IMG/VR virus record: IMGVR_UViG_3300014501_000073
Coordinates: 1-24,534 of that record
Direction: 5' to 3' (one strand)
From: a virus
DNA: 24,534 bases
The translations under genes were made by a program, and so were the position numbers. Below are positions 7,847 to 15,701 of the stretch, piece after piece (the stretch's first letter is position 1; every line of letters begins with the position of its first letter). The notes under the pieces are model-generated. The model searched no databases and was not told the origin of the DNA. It saw only the letters and a program-made list of their open reading frames with translations.

Positions 7847-8046
7847 GCGTCGATCTCGTCGGCCTGCCTAGCGGCGAAGACTGGCTGTTGCGGCCCGTCA
7901 TGCGCGGCAAGCTGATGTTCGAAAGCCTGAAAAACGGCACCCTCGATCTTGTGGACGTCGCGCTTTTGAACGACGCTCTCGACTGCTCAGACGAGAACGA
8001 TCGCCGCGTCGCGGCCGAGCTGGAGGCGCAGAAGCGCAATGGCTGA
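7445..8046 (+). CDS. Tail assembly chaperone frameshift fusion (GT-like)
   Basis: After slipping back one base at 7807, translation continues for 79 codons to TGA 8046, giving about 200 residues in total. The added part contains GVDLVGLPSGEDWLLRPVMR and ESLKNGTLDLVDVALLND, a conserved-looking fold that I associate with DUF6889-type chaperone extensions. This frame lacks a credible start of its own, is rich in host-like codons, and its end overlaps the tape-measure ATG (ATGGCTGA). In the lambda model the fused part recruits tube protein to the tape measure. Its expression ratio cannot be read from sequence. Confidence 0.7.
7801..7832 (+). promoter_or_regulatory. Programmed -1 ribosomal frameshift site: T TTT TTT heptamer plus hairpin
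   Basis: Seven consecutive T at 7801-7807 are phased X XXY YYZ relative to the chaperone start, the canonical -1 slippery arrangement. Two bases downstream, CGCCGA (7810-7815) can pair with TCGGGCG (7826-7832) with one bulged G and a ten-base loop, a plausible stimulatory hairpin. The -1 frame is then open to 8046. Lambda G/GT and many other phages use this logic between tube and tape-measure genes. Confidence 0.75.
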
Positions 8047-9769
8047 CGACACCGCGGTCATCAAAGAATTCCTCGTTTCGCTCGGCTTCGCGATCAAAGA
8101 GGGCGACTGGAAGAAATTCACCGACGCCGTAAATCGCGCGAACAAGCCCGTCGCCGACGCCGACAAGCGCTTCGCCTCTCTGACGAAGACGATCGAGGGC
8201 CTGAAGAATTTCGTCGGCGCCGCCGCAACGCTAGGGGGGCTCGATCGCTTCGTCGTCGCCGTCGACAAGGTCGCGACGAACCTCGACAACCTCTACTGGC
8301 AGTCGATCAGGACATCGACGAGCGCGCAGAATCTAAAGGCCCTCGGCTATTCGATGGGCCAGACCGGCTCGTCGGCGCAGGCGGCGGCGCAGGCGATCGA
8401 GGCGTTCACCTATGCGCAGAAGGCGAACCCCGGCCTTACGGGCCTACTCGCCGGCTTTGGGATACAGACCCATACGGTGAGCGGCGCGCTGCGCGATCAG
8501 AGCGCCGTCATGCTCGACTTTTTCGCCAAGCTGAAGTCGATGCCCGAGTACCTGGCGATCCGCTACGCCGCGCTTTTCGGCATCGGCGATATCAAGACGA
8601 TCGAGTCGCTGATGCGAAATCAGAAGCGATTCGGCGATCAACATAAGGCGTTCGCGCGCTCGATCGGCCTCGACATGGAAACGGCGACGCGCCAGGCGAA
8701 CGACTTCAAGACAGCCGAGGGCGAGCTGTTCGGTGATCTCGATCTGCTCGTGCTCAAGGGGGGCGCCAGCCTCATCGCGTGGCTGGAGGACGTCGGCAAC
8801 GCGAACGGCGGTCAGCTCGGCCAGCTCGCGTCGGATATGCAGGCGCTCAGCGCCGCGTTCAGATCGCTCGGCGACGCCTTCGGCCTCGAAGGCAAGACCA
8901 TCAGCGGCGCGATCGCCGCGGGCTTTCGCGGCGCGCTCGCCTTTCTCGACGAGTTGCTGAAGCAGATCACCCACACGGCGCTTGCGCTTTCGGCGCTGCG
9001 CAAGGGCGATTGGGCCGGCGCCGCCAAAGAGGCCGGGCTTGCTGTCTCGACGAGTCCGCTAGGCACGCTCGCCAAGTATGCGACGGGGCGCCTTCCTGGG
9101 CAGACGGGGTTCGTCGGCGCGCAACCGCTGCCCACGGCGCGCCCGGGGCCGGCGGGAACGGTCGCGGGGCCGAGCGCTCCCGCCGCGCATGGTCTGACAG
9201 ATCCTCTAGGCACCGTCAGCCAGCGCGGCTCGGCGATCCTGCGCCTCTTGACGGGCTATGGAGTCAGCCTGGAGCGTGCGCGAGGTATCGTCGCCGGCAT
9301 GTTCGCTGAGAACAACACGCTCGACCCAAATCGCCGCAACTCGATCAGCGCCGGCAAGTCGCACGCCTATGGCCTGGGCCAGTGGCTCGGCGCGGGACAA
9401 CGCGAATTCGCCAGCGTCTTCGGCCACGATATCCACAAGTCGAACCTCGGCGAGCAGATCGCCTTCATGATGTACCAGTGGCAGAAGGGCAGCGAGCGTC
9501 CCGCCGGCGGGATGATCTTGGGCGCGGCGAGCGCCGGCGACGCGATGACGGCGTATCTCGCCAACTACATGCGGCCGGGGACAGGGCTCGGCGGCGATCT
9601 CGATCGAGGTGGTCGCGCGCTCACCTCGCAGCCGATCTTGATCAGCCAGAAGACCGAGATCCACATTCACGGCGTTAGCGACGCGAAAGCCGCCGGCGCG
9701 TACGTCGCCGACCAACAGACGGCCGTGAACGCGCGCCTGGCGCGAAACTTCAAATCGGCCGTGCAATGA
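8039..9769 (+). CDS. Tape measure protein with C-terminal tail-lysozyme domain
   Basis: 576 residues. Residues 1-350 are mostly helical with few charged breaks, including FKNFVGAAATLGGLDRF-like segments, as in tape measures. A Gly/Pro-rich linker covers about 355-380. Residues about 395-520 look like a phage tail lysozyme (PF18013-like): AGMFAENNTLDP with candidate catalytic Glu424, then HAYGLGQWLG with Trp449, and FMMYQWQKG. The gene follows the chaperone and precedes the baseplate genes. It is short; at about 0.15 nm per residue the tail would be under 90 nm. The lysozyme would open peptidoglycan locally during injection. The first step MADDTAVIKEFLVSLGF is a common start in this group. Confidence 0.85.
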   Translation: MADDTAVIKEFLVSLGFAIKEGDWKKFTDAVNRANKPVADADKRFASLTKTIEGLKNFVGAAATLGGLDRFVVAVDKVATNLDNLYWQSIRTSTSAQNLKALGYSMGQTGSSAQAAAQAIEAFTYAQKANPGLTGLLAGFGIQTHTVSGALRDQSAVMLDFFAKLKSMPEYLAIRYAALFGIGDIKTIESLMRNQKRFGDQHKAFARSIGLDMETATRQANDFKTAEGELFGDLDLLVLKGGASLIAWLEDVGNANGGQLGQLASDMQALSAAFRSLGDAFGLEGKTISGAIAAGFRGALAFLDELLKQITHTALALSALRKGDWAGAAKEAGLAVSTSPLGTLAKYATGRLPGQTGFVGAQPLPTARPGPAGTVAGPSAPAAHGLTDPLGTVSQRGSAILRLLTGYGVSLERARGIVAGMFAENNTLDPNRRNSISAGKSHAYGLGQWLGAGQREFASVFGHDIHKSNLGEQIAFMMYQWQKGSERPAGGMILGAASAGDAMTAYLANYMRPGTGLGGDLDRGGRALTSQPILISQKTEIHIHGVSDAKAAGAYVADQQTAVNARLARNFKSAVQ

Positions 9770-10320
9770 TCGAGACGATCACGATCTCAGCTCAGCGCTC
9801 GATCGGCTCGATCGTCATGGACGTCACGGTGCGCGAAAGTGGCGTCGACGAGCTGACGATCACTCAGCACCCCGTCGAGCAGGGTGCGCAGATCACCGAC
9901 CACGCCTACAAGAATCCGGCGCAGCTCTCGATCGAGTGCGCCGCGTCGAATTCGAGCGGCGCTGCCGGCGGCGACCCGACTTATGTCCAGGACAAGTACA
10001 ACGCCCTGCTCGCGCTTCAGCTCAGCCGACAGCCTTTCACGATCGTCACCGGCAAGCGCACTTATCAGAACATGCTCTTTCGCACGTTGGCGATCACGAC
10101 TGAGGAGACGAGCGAAAACGCGCTGATAGTCTCGGCGAGTTTCCAAGAGATCATTATCGTGTCGACGTCCTCGACGAGCCTACCGGCGACGGCGAATCAG
10201 GCGACACCGGCGGCGACGCAGGCGACGGCGCAGCAAGGTACGGTTCAACCTGTCCCCGCGACGCTGCCGACCGGCTCGGGGCCGGCGGCGGCGGTCCAGG
10301 CGAGCCTGGCGCTTCTATGA
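9766..10320 (+). CDS. Dit-like baseplate protein
   Basis: 184 residues, ATGA overlap with the tape measure. Residues 1-130 form a beta-rich domain with the pattern VRESGVDELTITQHPVEQGA, then ITDHAYKNPAQLSIECAAS and RTLAITTEETSENAL, which fits the Dit-like phage tail N-terminal domain found just after tape-measure genes in Pam3-type baseplates. The last 45 residues are a low-complexity Ala/Thr/Pro/Gln tail. It probably forms the ring that connects tube and baseplate. Confidence 0.75.
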   Translation: MIETITISAQRSIGSIVMDVTVRESGVDELTITQHPVEQGAQITDHAYKNPAQLSIECAASNSSGAAGGDPTYVQDKYNALLALQLSRQPFTIVTGKRTYQNMLFRTLAITTEETSENALIVSASFQEIIIVSTSSTSLPATANQATPAATQATAQQGTVQPVPATLPTGSGPAAAVQASLALL

Positions 10321-10628
10321 GCGCGACGTTCATTATCCCGCTTGCAGCGCCCCCTCAGGCGTTCACCTGCTCGCTCAACGGCGTGACCTATCGGCTGACG
10401 GTGATTTGGCGCAATGCGGCGCCCGGCTGGTTTCTCGATATCGCCGACGATCAGGGCGATCTCATCGTCGGCGGTATCCCGCTCGTGACCGGCGCCGATC
10501 TGCTCGCGCAATACGAATATCTGGGCATCGGCGGGCAGCTCGTCGTCGCGTCATCGAGCGACGTCGACGCGCCACCGACTTTTGCTGGTCTCGGCACGGC
10601 GACGCTGCTCTATTACGTCGCGCCGTGA
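10317..10628 (+). CDS. Baseplate plug protein (Pam3 gp18-like)
   Basis: 103 residues, ATGA overlap with the Dit-like gene. The pattern FTCSLNGVTYRLTVIWRNAA followed by GWFLDIADDQGDLIVGGIPL, LLAQYEYLGIGGQLVV and a final TLLYYVAP matches the baseplate-plug family seen in cyanophage Pam3 and many related contractile phages. In those genomes the hub gene usually comes next; here about 2 kb of other sequence intervenes. Confidence 0.75.
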   Translation: MSATFIIPLAAPPQAFTCSLNGVTYRLTVIWRNAAPGWFLDIADDQGDLIVGGIPLVTGADLLAQYEYLGIGGQLVVASSSDVDAPPTFAGLGTATLLYYVAP

Positions 10629-10669
10629 ATTCGCTGGACTTGCATGGGCGCGAAAGGGAAACTCGTAAA

Positions 10670-11251
10670 ATGAACGATCATCTCAGCGCTCGCGCGCAAG
10701 TGTCGGCCAAGATGCGAACCGGCGCCGGGCTCGGCGAGTACGTCAGGATTAAGGGCCTCTATCGCTGGCAGCTCCGCGCACGCGCCGGCGGCAGGATCAT
10801 CCGGGCCGGCGAGTTCGACAACGTCGTCACCTATGTCGGTCAGAATCAGCTTCTGGCCGCCGCGCTCCAGGGGGCGGCCTATAGCGTGACCGGGCCCTAC
10901 ATGGGCCTGATCTCATCGGTGAGCTACAGCGCGGTGGCGGTCGGCGATACGATGGCCTCCCATGCTGGATGGCTGGAGGCCAACGCGACCAACGCGCCGC
11001 CCTACGGGACCACGCGGCCGACGATCGCCTTCAGCGCCCCATCGGCAGGAGCAATCGCCAGCTCGGCCGCCGGGGCTTTCACCTTCACCGGCTCCGGGAC
11101 TGTCGAAGGCGCGTTCCTGGTCTTCGGGGCCGCCGCCACGTCGTCGAACACCGGCACGGTCGGGACGCTGCTGTCGGCCGGGGCCTTCGGAACCGGCCAG
11201 CCGGTCATAAGTGGCAACGTGCTGAGTGTCAGTTATTCCCTGACGCTGTAA
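10670..11251 (+). CDS. Fibre/adhesin-like virion protein inserted in the baseplate operon
   Basis: 193 residues. I chose ATG 10670, preceded by AAAGGGAAA, because the upstream in-frame extension overlaps the plug gene. A basic N-terminal part is followed by FDNVVTYVGQNQLLAAALQG, then PYMGLISSV, VGDTMASHAGWLEANA and a C-terminal beta-rich Gly/Thr domain ending VISGNVLSVSYSLTL. I know this pattern (GLI..., GDTMASHAGW..., GAFLV...) from phage proteins of unknown role that are probably exposed on the virion. A 41-base gap precedes it, unlike the tight packing around it. Codon choice has more GGG, TCC and ACC than the flanking genes. Confidence 0.65.
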   Translation: MNDHLSARAQVSAKMRTGAGLGEYVRIKGLYRWQLRARAGGRIIRAGEFDNVVTYVGQNQLLAAALQGAAYSVTGPYMGLISSVSYSAVAVGDTMASHAGWLEANATNAPPYGTTRPTIAFSAPSAGAIASSAAGAFTFTGSGTVEGAFLVFGAAATSSNTGTVGTLLSAGAFGTGQPVISGNVLSVSYSLTL

Positions 11252-11282
11252 AGGGGGGGCGGGCCCAGGCCCAGGCCTCTAG

Positions 11283-13532
11283 ATGACCACCGTCCTTCTG
11301 ACGACCACCGGCGCGGGGACCTGGACCCCTCCGGCCGGGGTCACAGTAATCCAGACCATGTACGCCATGGGTGCGGCGGGCAACGGCGCGGCGGGCTCGT
11401 CGCTGACCGGCGGCGGCGGGGGCGGGTCGGGGCGCCTTATGTCGGCGAGCAACCTGACGGTCACGCCAGGAACGCCTGTAAACCTCCAGGTCGGGATCGG
11501 CGGGGGGACCACGGGGTCCAGCGGCACCGGCGCGACTTGGTTCAACGGAACCCAAGTCACCGGATCGACGGTCGGCGCCGGGGGCGCGGCATCAGGGACG
11601 GCCGCAGGCGTAGGCGGCGCGGGTAGCGGAAACGCTGCTGGCACTCTGGTCACCAACCCGTCCACCGGTGGGGCCGGCGGGTCGGCAAAGGGCGGCGGCG
11701 GCGGCGCGGCTAACGGGGGTACTCCCAACGCGGGCACGGCAACCGCCGGGGGCGCCGGCGCCAACGCGGCCAGCGGCGGCGGCGTGGGAGGGGCCGGAGG
11801 TACGACGACCACCGCTGCGGTCGCCGGGACCGCCGGGACTGAGCTTCCTGGAGGGATCGGGCGCGGGGGCGGTGGCGGCGGTGGGTCGCTCACCGTAGGC
11901 GACACCTCGGGGGCCAACGGCGCCCTCTACGGCGGCGGAGGCGGCGGAGGCTACGATGGCGCCGCCGGGGGCCTGGGCGGCCATGGCTTCATCATCCTTG
12001 TCTACTACGACGCGCTCGTAGCGGAATCGGTCACCGCGACCGATGCTCTGACGGCGCTGCTCGCGGCTGCGGCTACCGTAGCCGAGCTGATCACCGCCGC
12101 CGACGCGCCGACGGCGTCGCTCGCGGCCACGGCCACCGACAGCGAGTCCGTCAGCGCGACCGACGCCCTCACCCCGATGGCCCTGGCGAGCGAGGTTGAG
12201 AGCACGTCGGCGACCGATGCTCTGGTGAGCGCGATGGCCGCCCCGGCGGTGATCGCCGAGATGGCATCGGCCACGGACGGATATGGCGGCGCGCTCGCGG
12301 CAGCGGCCACCGAAGCCGAGAGCGCCGCCGCGACCGACGCCCTCGCCGCACTGGCGATCTTCGGGATATCGATTGGAGAAGACGTCCCGGCGACCGACGC
12401 CCTTACAGCGTCGCTGCTCAGTTACCTCACAGCCTCGATCGCCGAGAGCTGCTCGGCTGGTGACGGCTATACCACAACCATATCGCCGCCGACTCCTCCA
12501 CCGTCGCCGCCGTCGCCGCCGCTCCCGCCGTTCCCGCCGCCCCTATCCACGTCGGAGGGGGTGTCCACATCTGCTAGTTCCAGGGGCCAAGAGTACCTTC
12601 GAACGTGGTCCCTCGTCGTGTCCGGCGCGAGTGATGCTGTCGATCTTTCGCCGCTACGCATCAAGTTCACGGTCAAGCAGATGGACAATCAGTCGCCGAA
12701 TTACGCGACGATCCGCGTCTACAACCCATCGGCGTCGACCGTCGCCAAGGTCGCCGAATTCACGTCGGTGACGCTACAGGCCGGGTATCAGGGCGGGCCG
12801 CTCGGCGTGATCTTCCAGGGCACCGTCAAGCAGTTTCGGCGCGGGCGAGAAAGCCCGACTGACACATATCTCGAATTCATGGCCGCCGATGGCGATCCCG
12901 GCATCAACTTCGCCGTCCTCAATCAAAGCTTGGCGGCCGGCTCGACGCCAGCGCAACAGCTCAGCGCGGCGCAACAGGCGCTCGCCGCCTATGGCGTGAA
13001 GGCGGGATCGACGCCGGCAGGGCTCGGCACGACGGCGCTACCTCGAGGCAAGGTGCTGTTCGGCATGGCGCGCGACAAGCTGCGATTTTTCGCGGCTTCG
13101 CAGGGGATGACCTGGAGCGTTCAGAATGGGACGCTGACGCTGATCCCCCTGCAAGGCTTCCTGCCCGGCGCCGCGCCGGTGCTCTGCAACTCGACGACGG
13201 GCATGATCGGAATGCCCGAGCAGACGCCAACGGGGATCAAGGTGAGGATGCTGATCAACCCGCAACTCGCGATCGGCTCGCGCCTTCAGATCAACCAAGG
13301 CGACATTCAGCAAGGCGTTCAGGATCCGCAATTCACGGCGCTGCCGCTGAGCCAGGTCGATCCAGGCATCGCCGCGAACGATGGCGTGTATCGAATCTAT
13401 GTGATCGAGTACACCGGCGACACCAGGGGCAACGATTGGTATGCCGACATCATCACTCTAGCGATCGATCCGACCATCTCGCAGGGCCTTCAGCCAGAGT
13501 ACATCAACCGCCTTCTAGGACCGCCGCAATAG
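11283..13532 (+). CDS. Baseplate hub fused to glycine-rich adhesin head and repeat stalk
   Basis: 749 residues, one uninterrupted frame. Residues 1-95 are a Gly-rich beta-sandwich start (TTTGAGTWTPPAGVTVIQ, later TVTPGTPVNLQVGIGGG) as in PF21722-like tail-fibre domains. Residues 95-240 are Gly/Ala-rich with several runs of five to seven Gly. Residues 245-398 hold eight repeats centred on ATDAL. Residues 402-420 are a polyproline hinge. Residues 437-749 look like a complete baseplate hub (YLRTWSLVVSGASDAVDLSP, then NYATIRVYNPSASTVAKV, and a C-terminal AADGDPGINF region), which is normally a free protein of about 320 residues. It sits where the hub is expected, before the spike gene. Fusion of an adhesin-like arm to the hub is unusual; function of the arm is inferred. 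Confidence 0.75.
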   Translation: MTTVLLTTTGAGTWTPPAGVTVIQTMYAMGAAGNGAAGSSLTGGGGGGSGRLMSASNLTVTPGTPVNLQVGIGGGTTGSSGTGATWFNGTQVTGSTVGAGGAASGTAAGVGGAGSGNAAGTLVTNPSTGGAGGSAKGGGGGAANGGTPNAGTATAGGAGANAASGGGVGGAGGTTTTAAVAGTAGTELPGGIGRGGGGGGGSLTVGDTSGANGALYGGGGGGGYDGAAGGLGGHGFIILVYYDALVAESVTATDALTALLAAAATVAELITAADAPTASLAATATDSESVSATDALTPMALASEVESTSATDALVSAMAAPAVIAEMASATDGYGGALAAAATEAESAAATDALAALAIFGISIGEDVPATDALTASLLSYLTASIAESCSAGDGYTTTISPPTPPPSPPSPPLPPFPPPLSTSEGVSTSASSRGQEYLRTWSLVVSGASDAVDLSPLRIKFTVKQMDNQSPNYATIRVYNPSASTVAKVAEFTSVTLQAGYQGGPLGVIFQGTVKQFRRGRESPTDTYLEFMAADGDPGINFAVLNQSLAAGSTPAQQLSAAQQALAAYGVKAGSTPAGLGTTALPRGKVLFGMARDKLRFFAASQGMTWSVQNGTLTLIPLQGFLPGAAPVLCNSTTGMIGMPEQTPTGIKVRMLINPQLAIGSRLQINQGDIQQGVQDPQFTALPLSQVDPGIAANDGVYRIYVIEYTGDTRGNDWYADIITLAIDPTISQGLQPEYINRLLGPPQ
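12015..12479 (+). repeat. Eight degenerate 18-22-residue ATDAL-type coding repeats
   Basis: Repeats inside the hub fusion follow the pattern E-S-x-S-A-T-D-A-L-T-A-x-L-A-A-A, for example ESVTATDALTALLAAAAT, DSESVSATDALTPMALAS and GEDVPATDALTASLLS. At DNA level the core GCGACCGA(C/T)GC recurs with third-base drift, so they are old protein repeats, not recent tandem copies. They probably form an elongated stalk. Confidence 0.75.
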
Positions 13533-13533
13533 A

Positions 13534-14163
13534 ATGGTCGATCGAAGGGAGTACCTGGACGAGACCGAAGAGGCGGTTCGCATGGCGCTCGACGAGCGCC
13601 TCAAAGAGGTCTGGACGGCGATGCCGGGGATCGTTCAGAGCTTCAACGCGACGGCGATGACGTGCGTCGTCCAGCCGGCGATCAAGGCGAAGGTCACGAA
13701 TTTCGATCGCACGACGAAGCTCGTCGCGCTGCCGCTCTGCCTCGATTGCCCGGTGATGTTCCCTGGCGGGGGCGGCGTGACCCTCACCTTCCCCGTCAAG
13801 AGGGGCGATGAATGCCTGCTCGTCTTCGCCAAGAGCTGCATCGACGCCTGGTGGCAGCAAGGCGGCGTTCAGCCGGCGGCCGAATATCGCATGCACGATC
13901 TGAGCGACGGCTTCGCCCTCGTCGGCGTGCGCTCGAAAGTGCGCGCGCTCAGCGCTGTCTCGATGACGCTCGCGCAGCTTCGCACCGACGACGGCTTGAC
14001 CTTTGTCAGTCTCGATCCGACCGGGCAAATTGTGAACATCACCGCGCCGGGTGGTATCGTGCTCGATGGGCCGGTCGCCGTCACCGGGCCGATCGTGGCG
14101 ACGGGTACGATCAGCTCGGCGCTCGGGCTCTATGTCGACGGCGTTGAGGTGACAATCCCATGA
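13534..14163 (+). CDS. Baseplate central spike protein (Gp138 N-terminal-like)
   Basis: 209 residues, starting one base after the hub stop. The region SFNATAMTCVVQPAIKAKV, then PLCLDCPVMFPGGGGVTLTF, PVKRGDECLLVFAKSCIDAW and QPAAEYRMHDLSDGFALVG matches the Gp138 N-terminal OB-fold domain of membrane-piercing spikes. The C-terminal 60 residues (GQIVNITAPGGIVLDGPVAV and following) are a short beta-helix-like repeat that probably forms the spike tip. Its place directly after the hub fits. Confidence 0.85.
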   Translation: MVDRREYLDETEEAVRMALDERLKEVWTAMPGIVQSFNATAMTCVVQPAIKAKVTNFDRTTKLVALPLCLDCPVMFPGGGGVTLTFPVKRGDECLLVFAKSCIDAWWQQGGVQPAAEYRMHDLSDGFALVGVRSKVRALSAVSMTLAQLRTDDGLTFVSLDPTGQIVNITAPGGIVLDGPVAVTGPIVATGTISSALGLYVDGVEVTIP

Positions 14164-14513
14164 GAGTACGCGCGCAGACGCCGAGCGGGGATATGACCTT
14201 CGGGGCGAACGGCGCGAATTTTCTCGTCAATTCGCCCGCGGCTGTCGCGCAGATCGTCTTGACGCGGCTGAAGCTGCTCGCCGGCGAGTGGTTCCTAGAC
14301 GTGACGGCGGGGATGCCGTGGAAGGGCCAGGTAATCGGCGCCCACACCCAATCGACGCGCGACGAGGCGATCAAGAGCTGCATCCTGGGCACGCAAGGCG
14401 TCACGGCGATCGCGGCGGGCACCTATTCGAGCACCGTCAGCGGCCGAAATCTTCAGGTGGCCGCGACGCTCGTGACGGCATACGGTGCGATCCCCTTCGC
14501 GGCGGTGCTGTAG
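14160..14513 (+). CDS. Baseplate wedge protein (gp25 / gp46-like)
   Basis: 117 residues, ATGA overlap with the spike gene. The pattern NSPAAVAQIVLTRLKLLAGE followed by WFLDVTAGMPWKGQVIG and a region EAIKSCILGTQGVTAI fits the gp25/Mu gp46-like wedge group. It would tie the inner baseplate to the sheath. The stop is directly followed by the next ATG, which suggests translational coupling. Confidence 0.8.
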   Translation: MRVRAQTPSGDMTFGANGANFLVNSPAAVAQIVLTRLKLLAGEWFLDVTAGMPWKGQVIGAHTQSTRDEAIKSCILGTQGVTAIAAGTYSSTVSGRNLQVAATLVTAYGAIPFAAVL

Positions 14514-15701
14514 ATGACAATCCTCGCGACGCTGGCTTGCACGATCGGCCCCAACGGGATCACCGCGCCGACGTACGACCAGATCATCGGCAGTCTCGTC
14601 AGCTCATATCAGGCCGTCTATGGCGCGGACGTCTCGATCGATCCGTCGACGCAAGACTATGAAATGCTGGCGATCTTCGCCGCCGCGATCAATGACTGCA
14701 ACGCGGCGACGATCGCGACCTACAACGAATTCTCGCCGGCGACGGCGGTAGGCGTGGGGCTGTCGAGCGTCGTCAAGATCAACGGGCTGCAACGAGATAT
14801 CCCGACGAATTCGACGGCCGATCTTCTGCTCGTCGGTACGGCCGGCCTGGTGATCGGAGGCGGACAAGTAGGAGACGACCAGAACCTCGGCACGAGCTGG
14901 GCGCTCGATCCCCTGGTGACGATCAGCAACGCCGGCACCGTCGTCACGACGGCGACGTGCACGACGCAGGGCGCGGTGGCGGCGGCGGCGGACACGCTGA
15001 CGAACATCCTGACGCCGACGAATGGATGGATCTCGGCGAACAACGCGGCGGCGGCGACGCTCGGGGCCCCCGTCGAGAGCGATGCTGCGCTGCGTCGGCG
15101 ACAGAGCGTGTCGACGAGCCTGCCGGCGCTGACGCCGCTCGCGGCGATCGTCGCCGCAGTCGAAAACGTCGTCGGTGTCGAGAGCGTCGTACCTTACGAA
15201 AACGTCACCGGCTCGACCGATTCCAATGGCCTTCCGGCGCACTCGATCTGTCTCGTCGTCGCCGGCGGCGATGCTCAGACGATCGCCAATGCCATCGGCG
15301 CGAAAAAGGGGCTCTGCGATACCTACGGCTCGACGAGCGAGACGTATGTGGACCCCGGCGGCGTGAGCGTGACGATCAACTTCCAGCGGCCGGGCGCGAC
15401 GCGCCTGATCGCGGCGGTGACGATCGCGCCGCTCGCCGGCTACACTTCGACGACGGGCGTAGCGATCCTAGCGGCGATGAGCGCCTATGTCGCGAGCCTG
15501 CCGGTGGGCGCGCTTGTCTCGCTCAACGAGTTGACGGCGGTAGCTCTACTGCCTGGGACCGGCCTCGGCTCGACGTACAATATCGCGCCCGGGGAAGTCA
15601 CTCAGGCCCTCTTCGGCAATAGCTTGCTCGCGCAAGACCTCCAGATGACGTTCGACGAGGAAGCCGATCTCGCCGTGGCCGATATCACCCTGACGATATG
15701 A
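14514..15701 (+). CDS. Baseplate J-like wedge protein (gp47-like)
   Basis: 395 residues, ATG abutting the previous stop. The N-terminus (TYDQIIGSLVSSYQAVYGAD, then TQDYEMLAIFAAAINDCN) and the later region PVESDAALRRRQSVSTSLPA followed by VENVVGVESVVPYENVTG are typical of baseplate J / gp47 proteins. The C-terminal part (YNIAPGEVTQALFGNSL) is the usual conserved end. It forms the outer wedge with the gp25-like and DUF2612 proteins. Confidence 0.88.
   Translation: MTILATLACTIGPNGITAPTYDQIIGSLVSSYQAVYGADVSIDPSTQDYEMLAIFAAAINDCNAATIATYNEFSPATAVGVGLSSVVKINGLQRDIPTNSTADLLLVGTAGLVIGGGQVGDDQNLGTSWALDPLVTISNAGTVVTTATCTTQGAVAAAADTLTNILTPTNGWISANNAAAATLGAPVESDAALRRRQSVSTSLPALTPLAAIVAAVENVVGVESVVPYENVTGSTDSNGLPAHSICLVVAGGDAQTIANAIGAKKGLCDTYGSTSETYVDPGGVSVTINFQRPGATRLIAAVTIAPLAGYTSTTGVAILAAMSAYVASLPVGALVSLNELTAVALLPGTGLGSTYNIAPGEVTQALFGNSLLAQDLQMTFDEEADLAVADITLTI

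Noticed and set aside
11252-11282. G-rich tract as G-quadruplex regulator
   Set aside because: Only one long G run and one short one, with C-rich blocks that pair internally; too weak to call.
11279-11984. Minus-strand Pro/Ala-rich ORFs opposite the glycine-rich domain
   Set aside because: Direct consequence of the poly-Gly codons on the plus strand (GGC/GGG read as GCC/CCC).
12015-12479. CRISPR-like array
   Set aside because: Repeats are in frame and degenerate, with no constant repeat-spacer pattern; they encode protein repeats.
12561-12563. Internal in-frame GTG as independent hub start
   Set aside because: GGAGGGG lies directly against the GTG with no spacing, so initiation is doubtful; cannot be excluded and is listed as a test for the fusion.
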